In this document: positions 12,401-25,700 of the stretch, piece after piece
How the letters are laid out: the number at the start of each line of letters is the position of its first letter
Position numbering within the stretch: the first letter of the stretch is position 1
Source of the DNA: Epinephelus fuscoguttatus
Lineage: Eukaryota > Chordata > Actinopteri > Perciformes > Serranidae
Direction: 5' to 3'
Assembly: GCF_011397635.1 (NCBI RefSeq)
Contig: NC_064755.1
Location: 38,980,059-39,044,058, forward strand
Length of the DNA: 64,000 bases
Notes under the pieces: model-generated
Seen by the model: the letters and a program-made list of their open reading frames with translations, nothing else
Database searches by the model: none
Told to the model about the DNA's origin: nothing
Translations under genes and position numbers: made by a program

Positions 12401-13641
12401 AAGACTTTTAAGAGATGTCTTCTGGGCTTTGGAAAACTGTGATAGACATTTTCTGACATTTTATAGACCAAACAACTCATTGATTTGTCAAGAAAATGAT
12501 TCAATTATGAATATATATGTTAGCTGCAGCCTTACAGTCAGCTTTGCTTTAACCTCTAAATAATGGGTGGGAATCACCAGAGAATCCATAATACGATATC
12601 ATCACGATACTTAAGTCATGATTCAATATTATTACGGTATTAAATATGTTGCGATATCTTGAGTATTACCATAAAATATATCGTGATTTAATACCTTTTT
12701 TCCAACAGTAAATTATGTTCCCAAAGGAAAAATCATCATTCAAGTCATCTGTTTTATTTAATAAGTCTCTTTCAGTCTGTTCATCTCACTTAAGCAGCTG
12801 CAAAAATTATCTAGTGGACTGTAAAAACAATTGATTATATTATTCTAGTAGGCCACCTAAGGTTTAAATTTGTACTTGTAATATTAATAATTTATAACTT
12901 TGAATTTAATGGACTTTTAACATCCTTACGACTGATCGCTTGTTTTTGCAGTGCATCGTGGACTATTATTTCATAGGCCTTGTGTTGATGTTGTGGTATT
13001 TTTACTTCTCTGCACTGACGTGTATAATGTAGCAGTGACCAACATGGCTGTAACTAGCAATTTTCCATAATAATTCATCTCATTATTACTTCTCTTTAAC
13101 TAGTAGTCAATCGTAGCTAATCTATGGTCTTTCTCATGGTGCAGGTTTGTATTTAAGTTTTTTGTTTTGTCCAAAATCCCCAAATATTCAGTTTCCAATG
13201 AGAAGAAACAAAGAAAAGGACACTAATGCTAACTTTCTGAGAAGCTTCCTGGAAAATTATTTCTAAGATCCACTGACTATCACCATTGTTGCAGATTAAT
13301 TTTTATCGACCAGCTAACAGATTAGATAAATAGTTTCAGCTTCATATGAACCACTTTACATATGAAGAAATGGATTCTAGTTTAAACCCTCTGTTGCCTG
13401 TCCAGTGATATTTCACTATTTCAGGACACCCTGTAACCTCATCTTCTTTAACTCAACCCCATATTACAACATCACTCTGTCAGATCAGCTCAATTTCCTT
13501 TAACTTTGTTTTCCTCTCTGTTTGTGTTTGTGTTGGGTTTATTAAGCAACATGCCCTGTGCTCATGACACCGTGGCCAACTTCCTCTCATATGTATTCAC
13601 ACTGAACAGCTCTCTCTGCTCTCTCTCAGCCTAGACTCTGC

Positions 13642-13671
13642 ATGGCGACGGACTGGCAGCAGTGGGAGTGA
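13642..13671 (+). promoter_or_regulatory. Upstream ORF in the ambra1 leader
   Basis: Nine codons (MATDWQQWE) and a TGA lie in the same exon, 32 bases before the ambra1 start. The exon begins at 13630 after a CTCTCTCTCAG acceptor. The ATG context (TGCATGG) is weaker than that of the main start (AACATGG), so leaky scanning is plausible. A translational effect is inferred. Confidence 0.5.
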
Positions 13672-13703
13672 GCAGCCAATCAGCCAAGGCCACCGGTAGC
13701 AAC

Positions 13704-16700
13704 ATGGCGTCCCGTCAGAGGAACTCGGTCCGGATCCTGTCCAGCCGGGAGCGCGGCTCCCAGACCTTTGGCTCGCAGAGGCTCCTGCAGCTGCTGGTGG
13801 AGGAGAAAGTCCGCTGGATGAAATGGCAGAGTCAGGTATGAAAGTAACATCAGTCAGAGTTTTTTCCTTACATTAGATAATAAGAAATAATCTCAAGATG
13901 TTTTAAGGCTTCCAGACTCAAAACCTTTTACATCAACATTATAGTTATTGAATACGTCAGTCTCATGTCTGAATAAACACCAAGGTGATTTACTAAACGC
14001 TACTAAATCTGACCTGAAACCTTTTCAACACGACACAAGTCTGAATTGAATGATGTCAGATTAACGTAAATGCTTTTATGTGACTTAATAAAGGTGGTTG
14101 CTAACAAGTGGCTAAATGAGACCGCAGAACATCATCAAACCGAACAAGGATTTACAGCCTCGCTGTGGTGGCAATGTGAAAGTCCTGTGACTGTGGTGTA
14201 CGTTGTTTAAAGCCCAGTGTTAGCTGTTTATTTCTGGTGATTGCATTCAGGCTTCAAAAATCATAGAAGTGGTGGTGTGGCTGCGCCTTTGAGGAACTTT
14301 GAGGGTGCAAATCATGCAACATGTGTATGGCCCAAAATACTTAGCCGAGCCAAGTATTTTGGCCCCTGATCCAGGTCATCTACCAATACAGATCCCTATC
14401 TGATACGTCCATTTTCCTAGATTCTACAGCTGCACAGTGCACACGTGAAATACATTAAAGTTACTAAAATCAATCCAGTGTATGTGTATGACAGTTGAAT
14501 AGCTCGGCAGCTTATAAAGAAAAACAATTCCAGTGTCCAAACTGTTATTTATTTATATTATATATTAAGTATGAAATAACAAACCCTCTCTTAAATCTTT
14601 TTTGGCCTTTTCACTGCCTCAGGGAGATTCCTTTCTGTCCTTTAGAGACTGTTCCTCAGTGTTTGTTGCTTCGGTGCAGCCTTGCCTGAAATAGCCTTCC
14701 TGAATGAACTGTTCTCCATGAATCTTTACTTTTGTTGTCTGTACATCATTTGTTCAGATAAGGCCACATTAACATATTACCCCTATTGGCTTTTTGCTCG
14801 CGGGGCTTGATCTATTATTTTTATTATCTGTGTGCACTTAACTCAACAAGCACCACAATTTTAAAACTACATTCAAGTTTACATTTTTACAACCTCTACT
14901 AAGAACTGGTCTTGCCTTTTCCTCTGTGTCAAAGTTTGACTGAACTTTTGTCACATGACTGTTTGTCTCAGCCGAGTTCCTCAGTTGTGCTGAGGAGTGC
15001 AGAATTAAATGTTTTTTATTACAGGATCTGGTCGATGCAGACGGTTCATTTTTGGTGAAATTTAAATAAAACATGTAGAATAAAGTGATTTTGGAAGCAT
15101 TTCTCACACATAATGCATTCAATGCCCGTAGGAAATTTGAAAATCCAGCGATAATTTAGGTCTGGCTGGATCAGTGGGCTTGAGTTAGCCCGTGGGCCAC
15201 CAGTTGAATAGGCCTGGCATAGATAATTAAGATTACAAAATTATGGATGCAATGTATTTGAAGAAGCTGGATCCAGAAGGACGTCAAGCAGGTTCAGAGG
15301 TCTCCAAGCAGCTAGAGCCTGAGCCACACAACCTCCTCTCCACCATGTAATCTGGAAAGAGGACAGACTACACAAACACACAAGATGCAGACCCGAAGCA
15401 CATCATTCACTCAACAGGAGAAAGAAACAAACAGAGAGAGAGAAGAGGAGAGGCTAAATCTCCCCGGAGGATAAAGTTTAAAATCCAACATGTGGAATAA
15501 ACCAACAGCCAGGAGGGACAAAAAGGTGTCAGGACAGCTGATGATCCAACACTGTTAAAAACACAGAGTTAAAAGAGAGGAAGAGGAGGAGAAACTAAGG
15601 AGAGAGCAGGAAGAGCTAACTATGATAATGTAACAACGATGATTATAATATAAGAATAAACTAGTGACATTACAGAATCAGATAAAGACTAGATTTTAAA
15701 ACAGAACACGTACAAGGTGAACTGTGTCCAACTTCTGCCTCTGGTTCTTTCTCTTTCTTACAAGCTGCCTCACAGTATTTATGTTGTTTTTAACTGAAGC
15801 ACATTTTGTCTCACTTTAGTGTGATTAACCCGACCTGATGTTTGTTCGTGTGTTTTAAACCAAAATGAGGCAGACTCAGTCCGTCCTCTCTCTCTGTCTG
15901 CAGCCCCTCGAGTGCGTCCTCTCTGCACCAACACTGCTCTTATTGTGTGTGTCCCTCTAAAGCCCGTCTCAGACCACGACACTATTCACATGTTGCCCAG
16001 TGAGGCCTGTTCAGAATAAACGACGTCCAGTCTCCGAGTCCATGCTGCAGAGCACAGATGAAGACCAGGGAGCAGTTCATTATGTGACAACAAACTGGGA
16101 TGTTTTCATTAAATTACTGATGAAATGGGATATGACTAGTTGTTAGTTTTACTACCACTCTGGGAAACACAGGAGTTGGAACAAATCCCCTGACAGTCAT
16201 CTTAGCATCATGTATGATTAAATAAATAAAACTAATCACACATTAGAGCCACATCGGTCGACCCATAGCAGCTTAGAGAAGTTTGGCATGGAGATCTCCA
16301 CATTTATACATTTTAAAATGTTTGCACCTCCACATGTTCGTCAGTTAGAAACTTAGTGATATCTCATTAGGGGTGGGAATCTCTTGGTACCTTGACTGTC
16401 GATTCGATTACGATTCAGGGGCTACGATTCGATGATTATCGATGCATTTTGATGCATAAAAATCCTGGGTTTCTAAACACGATTTTTTTTTTTAATCACT
16501 GACTCCCTGTGACTTAAATGAATTAATGAATTTCCTTTCATAATCTTTTCCTGAAAGCAGGAAAAAGAAGGAGAGCTGAAAGTTGACACAGGGGCATAAG
16601 ACTCAGTGGCAGTAGACATCCTCGCATCGCACGTTAAAGCAATCCTACCTGTTTTCTTCAGGGACTCCATGACGTTAGCTTTAGCCTTGTTGTAGAGTGT

Positions 16701-19700
16701 GAATATTGCTTTGTCAGTAAAAAAAAAAAAAACGTTGACAGGATGTCGTACCTCGGCTCCAGTGTATGCAACATAGCGTGAAAGCCCTGGTTTTCAGTAA
16801 CTGAACAGGGGCGCAAAGCCTTTGCAATAAAGATTGCAGTTGAGGTGGTGGTCTGCTCTTCCCTCTCTGAGTTGGGTGGCAACTTAGAAAGCGCTTGTTG
16901 CATCGTTCTCTGGTTAGCAGGGACCACAGCCTGGCACTTTCCCTCCAACTCCAGGTGGAAACATGAAAGGTGGTGTTTCATTTTAGTCGAACACACCTTG
17001 CACACAGTGTGGCTCCTGTCCAACTCCTGTTTCCCTCCAACTTAGTAAAAGCCAAAATGTTTCCATACACTAGCTTTTAAGCCAGGGGGTGCTGGTCGTA
17101 TTGTGTCCTTCTTCGTTTACTCATGCTCAGCCATGCTCTCATGTTGGTAGTTTAGTTTAGAGCGTAAACATGGCGCACACGGATGGTACGTACCAGTAAG
17201 GAACATGCAGACGTCAGAGGCACACACCTTATGTATGTTACGTGCCTCTTGCACATGTGGAGGTCTGCCGTTTTGCCTTTGGCTCTGGACTGATGATCAG
17301 AATGTTGAAAAATAAGTTAAGTTTCTGATTATTATCTGCATCGAGGCATAATCGTTCAAGAGAGAATTGCGAGGCATCTAAGAATTTTAAGTTTTTCTCC
17401 ATCCCTATATCTCGACCATGTGGGAAATAATTCCCTAGCAAAAATCATGTGATGACAAGACAACAAGACGGACGGTATTTTGTGGTGTGTCATTGCATCC
17501 TGCCGGTTAAGGGGCTAAAATTAGTGTGTTCACCTGGGTGTTGTGTTTGCATCACTGCCGATTGGGGCCGGAGCCAATAAATACCCATGACCGCTGCAGA
17601 GTCATTTGACCTGGGTGTGAGAGCCGATTGTTACCTTTCCCATTACATTAAAAAGCCAGATGTTAACGGATGTTTGCAGGTTTTTTGTGCAGTGGAAAAG
17701 GGGCTTAAGACTGTTTTTTCTTGTTTCTCTAGAAGGAGCTACCACATAGTTTGAATCCACTTAACTGACTCTAAACACGTTTGTGTCCCTTACAGAAAGT
17801 GGAGCTGCCGGACAGCCCTCGATCAACCTTCCTGCTGGCATTCAGCCCCGACAGGTGAGAACATCCATCCACACTTTGAAAAGTCGAAAATTTCAGAATT
17901 CACTTTGTAAAATGATTTAATTGAACTGTAACGCTGTCAGACTGAATGTGTAGTAAACATAGCACATCCAGTGTTTCATTTCCAGCACCTTGTAGCTGGA
18001 ATATGAAAATCTTGTTTTAACATATGAGCGAGTTTCCTCAGTGAGATTTGCTGCCCGTATGTTTACACAGAGCTGACAGTGAGTTATGTTCGTTATTAGT
18101 GAGGTGACAAACACCTGAAGCTAATATTTGTTCACTGAACTCTTTTTTCTTCCTGTAGGACTCTCATGGCTTCCACACACGTCAACCACAACATTTACAT
18201 AACAGAGGTGAAGACTGGAAAGTGCCTACATTCCTTAGTGGGCCACCGTAGAACCCCCTGGTGTGTGACCTTTCACCCCACCATCCCCGGCCTGGTGGCC
18301 TCCGGGTGCCTTGATGGTGAAGTCCGCATCTGGGACCTGCATGTGAGTATCACTGTCTAAGGTACCATAACCTCTGAGGTACTGTATCAAGTGACCCTGA
18401 TAAAATCACCCCTTTAGGTTTACCTACTAGACACCCTCAAATCATAAGTTTAGATAAAGAATGACTTCACTGTCATTGCTCAGACTACAGGCAGAGACAA
18501 AGACATGCAGTGTAGCATCTAACCACAAGTGTAAAAAGCAGTGAAGTACAGAATTAAACAAATTAATAGAATGTGGAACAGTAAGGAGTATGACATAAAT
18601 TATATTCACACTGTGACCTCCAGCATGCACTGGGGCGGTTTGCAGCCGGGTGTGAAGCGGTCAGGATGAGAGTCAGCACCTCCAAATCTGAGTCCACGGT
18701 TCTCTGCCAGAAAACAGTGGATTGCCCCCTCTGGGTTTGGAGAGTTACTGCCTCAAGTGAGGGAGTTCAAGTATCTCAGGGTCTTGTTCACGAGTGAGGG
18801 TAGAATGGAGCGTGAGGTGGATAGGTAGTTTGGTGCGGCTTCTGCAGTGATGCGGGCGCTGCACCGGACCATTGTGGGGAAGAGGGAGCTGAGCAAGAAG
18901 GCAAAGCTTTTGATTTACTGCTCCAACTACGTCCCAACTCTCACCTATGGTCATGAGCTCTGGGTAGTGACCAAAAGAATGAGGTCACGGATACAAGCAG
19001 CTGAAATGAGTCTCCTCTGTGGGGTGGCTGGGCTCAGCCTTAGAGATAGGGTGAGGAGCTCAGACATCTGGAGGGAGCTCGGAGTAGAGCCGCTGCTCCT
19101 TCAGATTGAAAGGAGTCAGTTGAGTTAGGGCATCTGATCAGGATCCCCCCGCGCACCTCCTGTTAGAGGTGTTCTGGGAAAGTCCCACTGGTAGGAGGCC
19201 CCAGGGCAGACCCAGAACATGCTGTAGGGATTACGTGTCTCATCTGGCCTGGGAACGCCTCGCGGTCCCCAATGTCTGGGGTGCTTTGCTTGGTCTGCTG
19301 CCCCCATGACTGGGCCCCAGATAAGTGGATGAAAATGAATGAATGGATGGATGGATAAATTATATTTCCTTTTATGATGATTATGCCCAACTTTCTTCCC
19401 TTGTCAATTGAAAAGAAATGAATCATTAAGTATTGAGACATTTTATGGTTGCAATTTATCATATGTGAGAATGAGCTTCAATGACAGTAAACTGAATCTC
19501 TTTGGATGTTGGACTGCTGGTTGGACAAAACAAGACACGAGATGACGTCAACTGTGATAGCTTTTTGACATTTTATTTACCACATGATCAATTTAGAAAT
19601 GAATTTATAGTTAAAATGATATGCAGCTCTAGAGATTTGTTGCCTCTGGCCTAATATTGCCCATTACTACTGTTTAAAAAAGAAATAGTTTTATCATTTA

Positions 19701-22700
19701 AATCCACTCCTCTTTCCCTCTCTCTGGTGAAATGATCTCTAATGAAACTGCTTTTACTTGCTAAAGTGGACTATGCCTGTTTTCAGAAAATCATACATTT
19801 TATTCCTGTGGTCTAAGACAGACAAAACTAATCCTAAACATGAACAACTCTCCCAAATTCAAACTTGTGATGTCATAGGGTGTAAAGTCTGGAGCTGCTC
19901 CATGGCCACTTAATGATGAAAGATGTTCTAGATGACACTGAGAGCACCCGGGGCAATGCTCTGAGTATATGGGAACACTTTCTGTTTCACAACTAAGTAC
20001 ACAGTAGAATAAAGCTCATTTGGGTATTAAAAAAGAAAACAAACGTATCAGTCTCCCATTCATTGTCTGTGGAGCGGCTCCAGACTTGACACCCTGTGAC
20101 ATCACAAGTATAAGACTTCCTTCTCTGGTTTTGAGAGAGAGTAGCTCATGTTCACAAGCATTGATTGGACTTTCCTCAGACATGGAAATAACACATTGGA
20201 ATTCTCAAGTTAGGTGGTGCTCCCCTTTAAATGATACACACGTGTTTGATTATCTGCAGTGGTAACACAGTGTTCTCTCTGCAGGGCGGCAGTGAGAGTT
20301 GGTTTACAGAGAGCAATGTTGCCATTGCCTCCCTGGCCTTCCACCCGACTGCTCAGCTCCTCCTGATCGCCACCAACAACGAGCTCCACTTCTGGGACTG
20401 GAGCCGACCGGAGCCCTTCGCTGTGGTGAAGACGGGCAGTGACACGGAAAGAGTCCGGTGGGTTGAACATGAGTCGTCATGGAGACTCTAGTTAGATAGT
20501 GAGGTTTTAAGAGTCCGTGTGGACCGCATTGTACCAACAGTGTTCCTTCATGTCACTGTGGTGGACAATGTTGGCCAAATTTCAAAATAAGGATACTGTA
20601 CAGATTAGGCGCCCCCCTAATATAATGGTAGGGCAAACACTGACTCTGTTGTTTCACTGATGAGTTAGAAATAAATGGATGTTACACTGTCCACATGAGC
20701 TGTTGTATGTTTCAGATATTTTCACCCCACTCAGTGTTTTTTTTCCCAGACTTAATTAGCGACTGATCTTTATGTTTTTGTGCTGGCCACACTTTTAAAA
20801 AGAGTGAACATGTCTGCAGAACTTTGTGTTTCCCTTTGTCGTTTAATTGTCCACGTGTTCCTTTCAGGTTGGTGAGGTTTGATCCTCTTGGTCACAACCT
20901 ACTGACGGCGATAGTCAATCCGTCCAATCAGCAGGTGAGCACAGCTGACTGTGTTTCTGTTGTTAATTGCTGGTTGAGTGGTGTTCTCAGAGCTGTTGAA
21001 TCTCTTTCAGAATGAGGAGGACTCTGAGGTTCCCATGGACAGTGTTGAGATGCCTCACTTCCGCCAGCGCTCCTTCTTGCCTTCTCAACCAGTTCGCCGC
21101 ACACCCATCCTCCACAATTTCCTCCACATCTTGTCGTCTCGCTCCCCGGGGGCTCAGGCGGGAGGCGAGCAGCCACGCCCTCTAGGTGACAATGGAAGCA
21201 GTGTTGGAGAATCTCCCAGCATGCCTCTGGCCCAGTACCCCAGCTCTGAACGCGGGCCTCCCTTCCCAGGCTGCACCCAGCATCTGGGCATGGCTTGCCT
21301 GTGCTACCGCTGCTCCGTCAATCGCAACCCCTCCCTTGCAGCCGATGTGACCGCCTCTGATCCCAGGGTGTCATCTGACGCTCCCCAGCCTCCCCCAGCT
21401 TCAACTTTCTCTTCAGCCCGTACGGAGCCCCGACAGCCCTCAGAGCGACCCTCAGCCTTTACCTCAGTCTACTACAGCGCCGGCACTTCTCTTAATCCCC
21501 CTGCACCAAGTGGCATAGAACCGCTCTCCACCTCCAGGCCAGGACCTGACTGGACACGTAACCTGCTAAGTATGAGGGAAGTTGGGGTGGGTTCAGGTGT
21601 GTTGCCTCCCAGAACCTCCTCCTCTTCTATCAGCCTTCTTTCAGTGCTCCGTCAGCAGGACGGCTCCTCTCACTCCCCTGTCTACACCTCTGCCTCTGAA
21701 GGACGGGGTTTCCCCCAACAAGGAGATCCCGGGGCCCGAGATGCTGCAGGCACAAGCAGCGGGCATCATCCGTTCTGGGATGGCTCTCGCAGCAACACGG
21801 CCTCTTTCCGCAATGTGCTGCAGTGCAACCTTAGCCGCTACTTCATGGAGTTTGATCGCATGCAGGACTTGGAGCCACCATTAGGAGGTGGCATGGCAGA
21901 TGGAAGCCAGGAGCAGAGCCAAGAGCTGCTTAATAATAACATGGACCCAGAGAGGCCTGGGCCTTCCACAACTTCCTCCACCTCCTCCCCTACCATCATT
22001 CATTACCAGCCTCCTCTCCCCCCTCCTCCTACCTCCCACAACCTGGAGAACAATGTTCCTCCCCCAGCGTCCCGAGGCCATCTAAACCGCTGCCGGGCCT
22101 GCCACAACCTGCTGACCTTTAACCATGACTCTCAGCGCTGGGAGCGAACCAACCAGGCCTCCTCCACCTCTGCCTCCACTCTGGAGCCCTCCTCTTCCTC
22201 CACCTCCTTTCCTTCTTCTTCTTCTTCTTCTTCTTCTTCCCCTTGGCAGCCCGAGGAGGGCAGGAGGACACTAGAAACCCAGCCCCAAGAGAGAAGGGTA
22301 CCGCCGGAGCCTAGCGAGCAGCCGCCTCCCCCTGGAGGTGGAGGAGCCGGAACAGTGGCCTTCCCAATAGCCCCGTCCCCCAGCCAGTCTGGAGAGCAGA
22401 CAGTGGGCTTGGTGTACAACCAGGACACAGCGCAGTGGGAGAGGGTGTACCGCCAAGCTGCTGCCGGCAGATCGGCAGAGCCGGCGGAGGCCTTAAGCCA
22501 AGAAATGCCTGTTGACCCTCCAGATGAGGACTCCCTGAGGAGGTACGCTCGTTGTGTCTGTCAGTGGCTAGTACCTGTATATACACTTATGTGAACACAA
22601 TGAGAGTGTGAAGTCTGAGATTAAAGTGGCCACATCGGTGTGATAAGTACATAATAATATCTGGCTTTGGGTTAATCTTGAGTTTTGCAGGCAAGTTTGA

Positions 22701-25700
22701 CATCTTTGTTTGACAGCCTGTCAACTGTTTATTAGGGTTCCTGTGAATCCTTCAAATGTCTTTAAAGGTATTGAATTCAATTATTCAAATAATAAGGCCT
22801 TAATTGGTATCAAAACATCTAATATCTGCGGCTTCGTTAATCCATATAATTGTACACATATTACTGTGTTTCACTCATGATTATCACTGTGGTACAATGC
22901 ATTTACACTGCAGAGACGTGACATGAAGAAGAAAATACTTAAAAATCATACAACCACGCTCAAAATAGACATAATTCGGTAGCAGAGATTGTAAAATGAC
23001 GGAAGAAAGAGAAAATAGCAAGGGGCGAGAAAATGACAGAAAGTATCCGAAGTTTGAGATTACAGCTGAAACACAATGTAAAACCAAACTACGTTACCGC
23101 ATTAAGCACAATGTCAGTGCATCTCAGCAGAAAGCATCCAGTCCATGGAGCCAACCTGACACAAGGTAACATTAACTTTAGCTTCCCTCTGTGCTGCCAG
23201 CGCCGAGAGCTCCACGCTCATCCTGTGGCAAAAAAACGGATGACAGGTAACCTGGAGACCCCAGCCGGCAGATGAGTGGGGAGCCCTAAGCGGCACGGAG
23301 GGAAGCCAAACTCCGTTCATCTGCACAAACTGCCCACACAGCGGTGACACAAAGCTGTTTGAAAATCAGTTTATTTTTCAAGGAAGTGGGTGCTAGTTAT
23401 GTTTTCACAAGTTGACTGCAGCATTTTATTTTCTGTTTATTTTCTTGAGCAAAACTGAGCTACCTTAGTGCTATAATCACAGAAAATAAAATGCTGTAGT
23501 CAATTTATGAAAGCCTGAGCTTCATTCATGTTACTATCATGATAGTGACACGCAGACGCCTACAGTACTCCCCTGACAATGATGCAAAAAAAAAGAAAGA
23601 AAAGAAAAAGAAAAATCTAAATACCAGTTGGTGGAAGTAGCAGTTGGAGCCAAATTATTGTCTGTGATTAAAGCAACAAAAATATTGATTTTTTTTTAAA
23701 AAGAACCCAGTTAGTTTTTAATTCAAGAGACCTGTCATAGTTTCTCTTGTATGTATTAACTATGGCTCTTCAATAAAGCAGAAGCATTTCTGAAGTTATG
23801 GCTCGATTGATCCATGTATTAATTGGTAGAATACTTGATTACTGAATAATTGATAGCTACAGCTCTAGTTGCATTGTAAAATCTCAAAATAATTGGTAAC
23901 ATCCCCCCCCCCCCTTAAATGTATTTGCCGAATGCCTCTCACAGTGACCTCACACAGATCAGGATAGTGGAACCAACACAACTATCTTTACTGTGGCCGG
24001 GATGCTCAGAGCAGAGGATCTACTGTCTGCAAGCTTAGTTGTCACTGTACCTTTGACGACATAGGAAATGCAGATTTATTGAAAATTGACTGTTCAACAA
24101 AGATTTTGTAGCATGGCTTAAACCGGTACAATTGTGATTACTGTAAAATTGGTCTAAATTGAGCTGTAGGAGCCCTGATTTATGGCTGACATGCTATTGG
24201 ACATGCATTTTAAGCCACAGGGTGACTTAAATAACATTTACCCAAATAATTTAATCCAGCTACTACCTCTCTAAATACACCTGTTGTGTTTCTTTCACAT
24301 AGGCGACTGTTGGAATCATCTTTGTTATCATTGTCTCGCTATGACATGTCAGGATCGAGAGACCACCCCATTTACCCTGATCCAGCCAGGTACATTAATA
24401 CACTTCATTTACCCCGATCCAGCCAGGTAAACTAATACACCTCATTTACCCCAATCCAGCTAGCTACACTAACACTGTTCATTTACCCCGATCCAGCCAG
24501 GTGCATTAATGCACTTCATTTACCCCGATCTAGCCAGGTGCATTCATACACTTCATTTACCTTCATCCAGCCAGATACATTAATACACTTCATTTACCTT
24601 CATCCAGCCAGGTACATTAATATACTTCATTTACCCTCATCCAGCCAAGTACATTAATACACTTTTTTTTTTACCTGATCCAGCCAGGTACACTACTACA
24701 CTTCATTTACCCTGATTCAGCCAGGTACAATAATACACTTCATTTACCCTCATCCAGCCAGGTACATTAATACACTTTTTTTTACCTGATCCAGCCAGGT
24801 ACACTACTACACTTCATTTACCCCGATCTAGCCAGGTAAACTAATACACTTCATTTACCCCGATCTAGCCAGGCAAACTAATACGCTTCATTTACCTTGA
24901 TCCAGCCAGATACATTAATACACTTCATTTACCTGATCCAGCCAGATACATTAATACACTTCATTTACCCTCATCCAGCCAGGTACATTAATACACTTCA
25001 TTTACCTTGATCCAACCAGGTACATTAATACACTTCATTTACCTGATCCAGCCAGATACATTAATACACTTCATTTACCCTCATCCAGCCAGATACATTA
25101 ATACACTTCATTTACCTTCATCCAGCCAGGTACATTAATACACTTCATTTACCCTCATCCAGCCAGGTACATTAATACACTTTTTTTTACCTGATCCAGC
25201 CAGGTACACTACTACACTTCATTTACCCTGATTCAGCCAGGTACAATAATACACTTCATTTACCCTCATCCAGCCAGGTACATTAATACACTTTTTTTTA
25301 CCTGATCCAGCCAGGTACACTACTACACTTCATTTACCCCGATCTAGCCAGGTAAACTAATACACTTCATTTACCCCGATCTAGCCAGGCAAACTAATAC
25401 GCTTCATTTGCCTTGATCCAGCCAGATACATTAATACACTTCATGCACCTGATCCAGCCAGGTACACTACTACACTTCATTTACCTGATCCAGCCAGATA
25501 CATTAATACACTTCATTTACCTTTATCCAGCCAGGTACATTAATACACTTCATTTACCTGATCCAGCCAGATACATTAATACACTTCATTTACCTTCATC
25601 CAGCCAGATACAATAATACACGTCATTTACCCTCATCCAGCTAGGTACATTAATAGACTTCATTTACCCCAATTCAGTCAGGTACAATAATACACTTCAT

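Larger units (their letters stand above)
3251..13629 (+). other. Putative ambra1 intron 1
   Basis: If the leader exon at 3.2 kb is right, this 10.4 kb is one intron. I find no conserved gene in it. It holds many non-autonomous transposon copies (separate entries), poly-A and poly-T runs (5342-5361, 5621-5646), and many scattered fragments of one AT-rich family with ATTAATCGATT-like ends. Confidence 0.5.

Noticed and set aside
21881-22586. Several antisense frames opposite the large ambra1 exon
   Set aside because: They are shadows of the GC-rich, Ser/Pro-coding exon. The sense frame has clear conservation.
23033-23275. 80-residue plus-strand frame in ambra1 intron 6
   Set aside because: No conserved motif, no splice logic to the neighbouring ambra1 exons, and diverged repeat sequence nearby.
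25413-25616. 67-residue open frame with repeated HFIYL/PARYIN motifs
   Set aside because: It is a translation of the tandem array in the ambra1 intron, not a separate gene. Its motifs echo the ancestral exon end.
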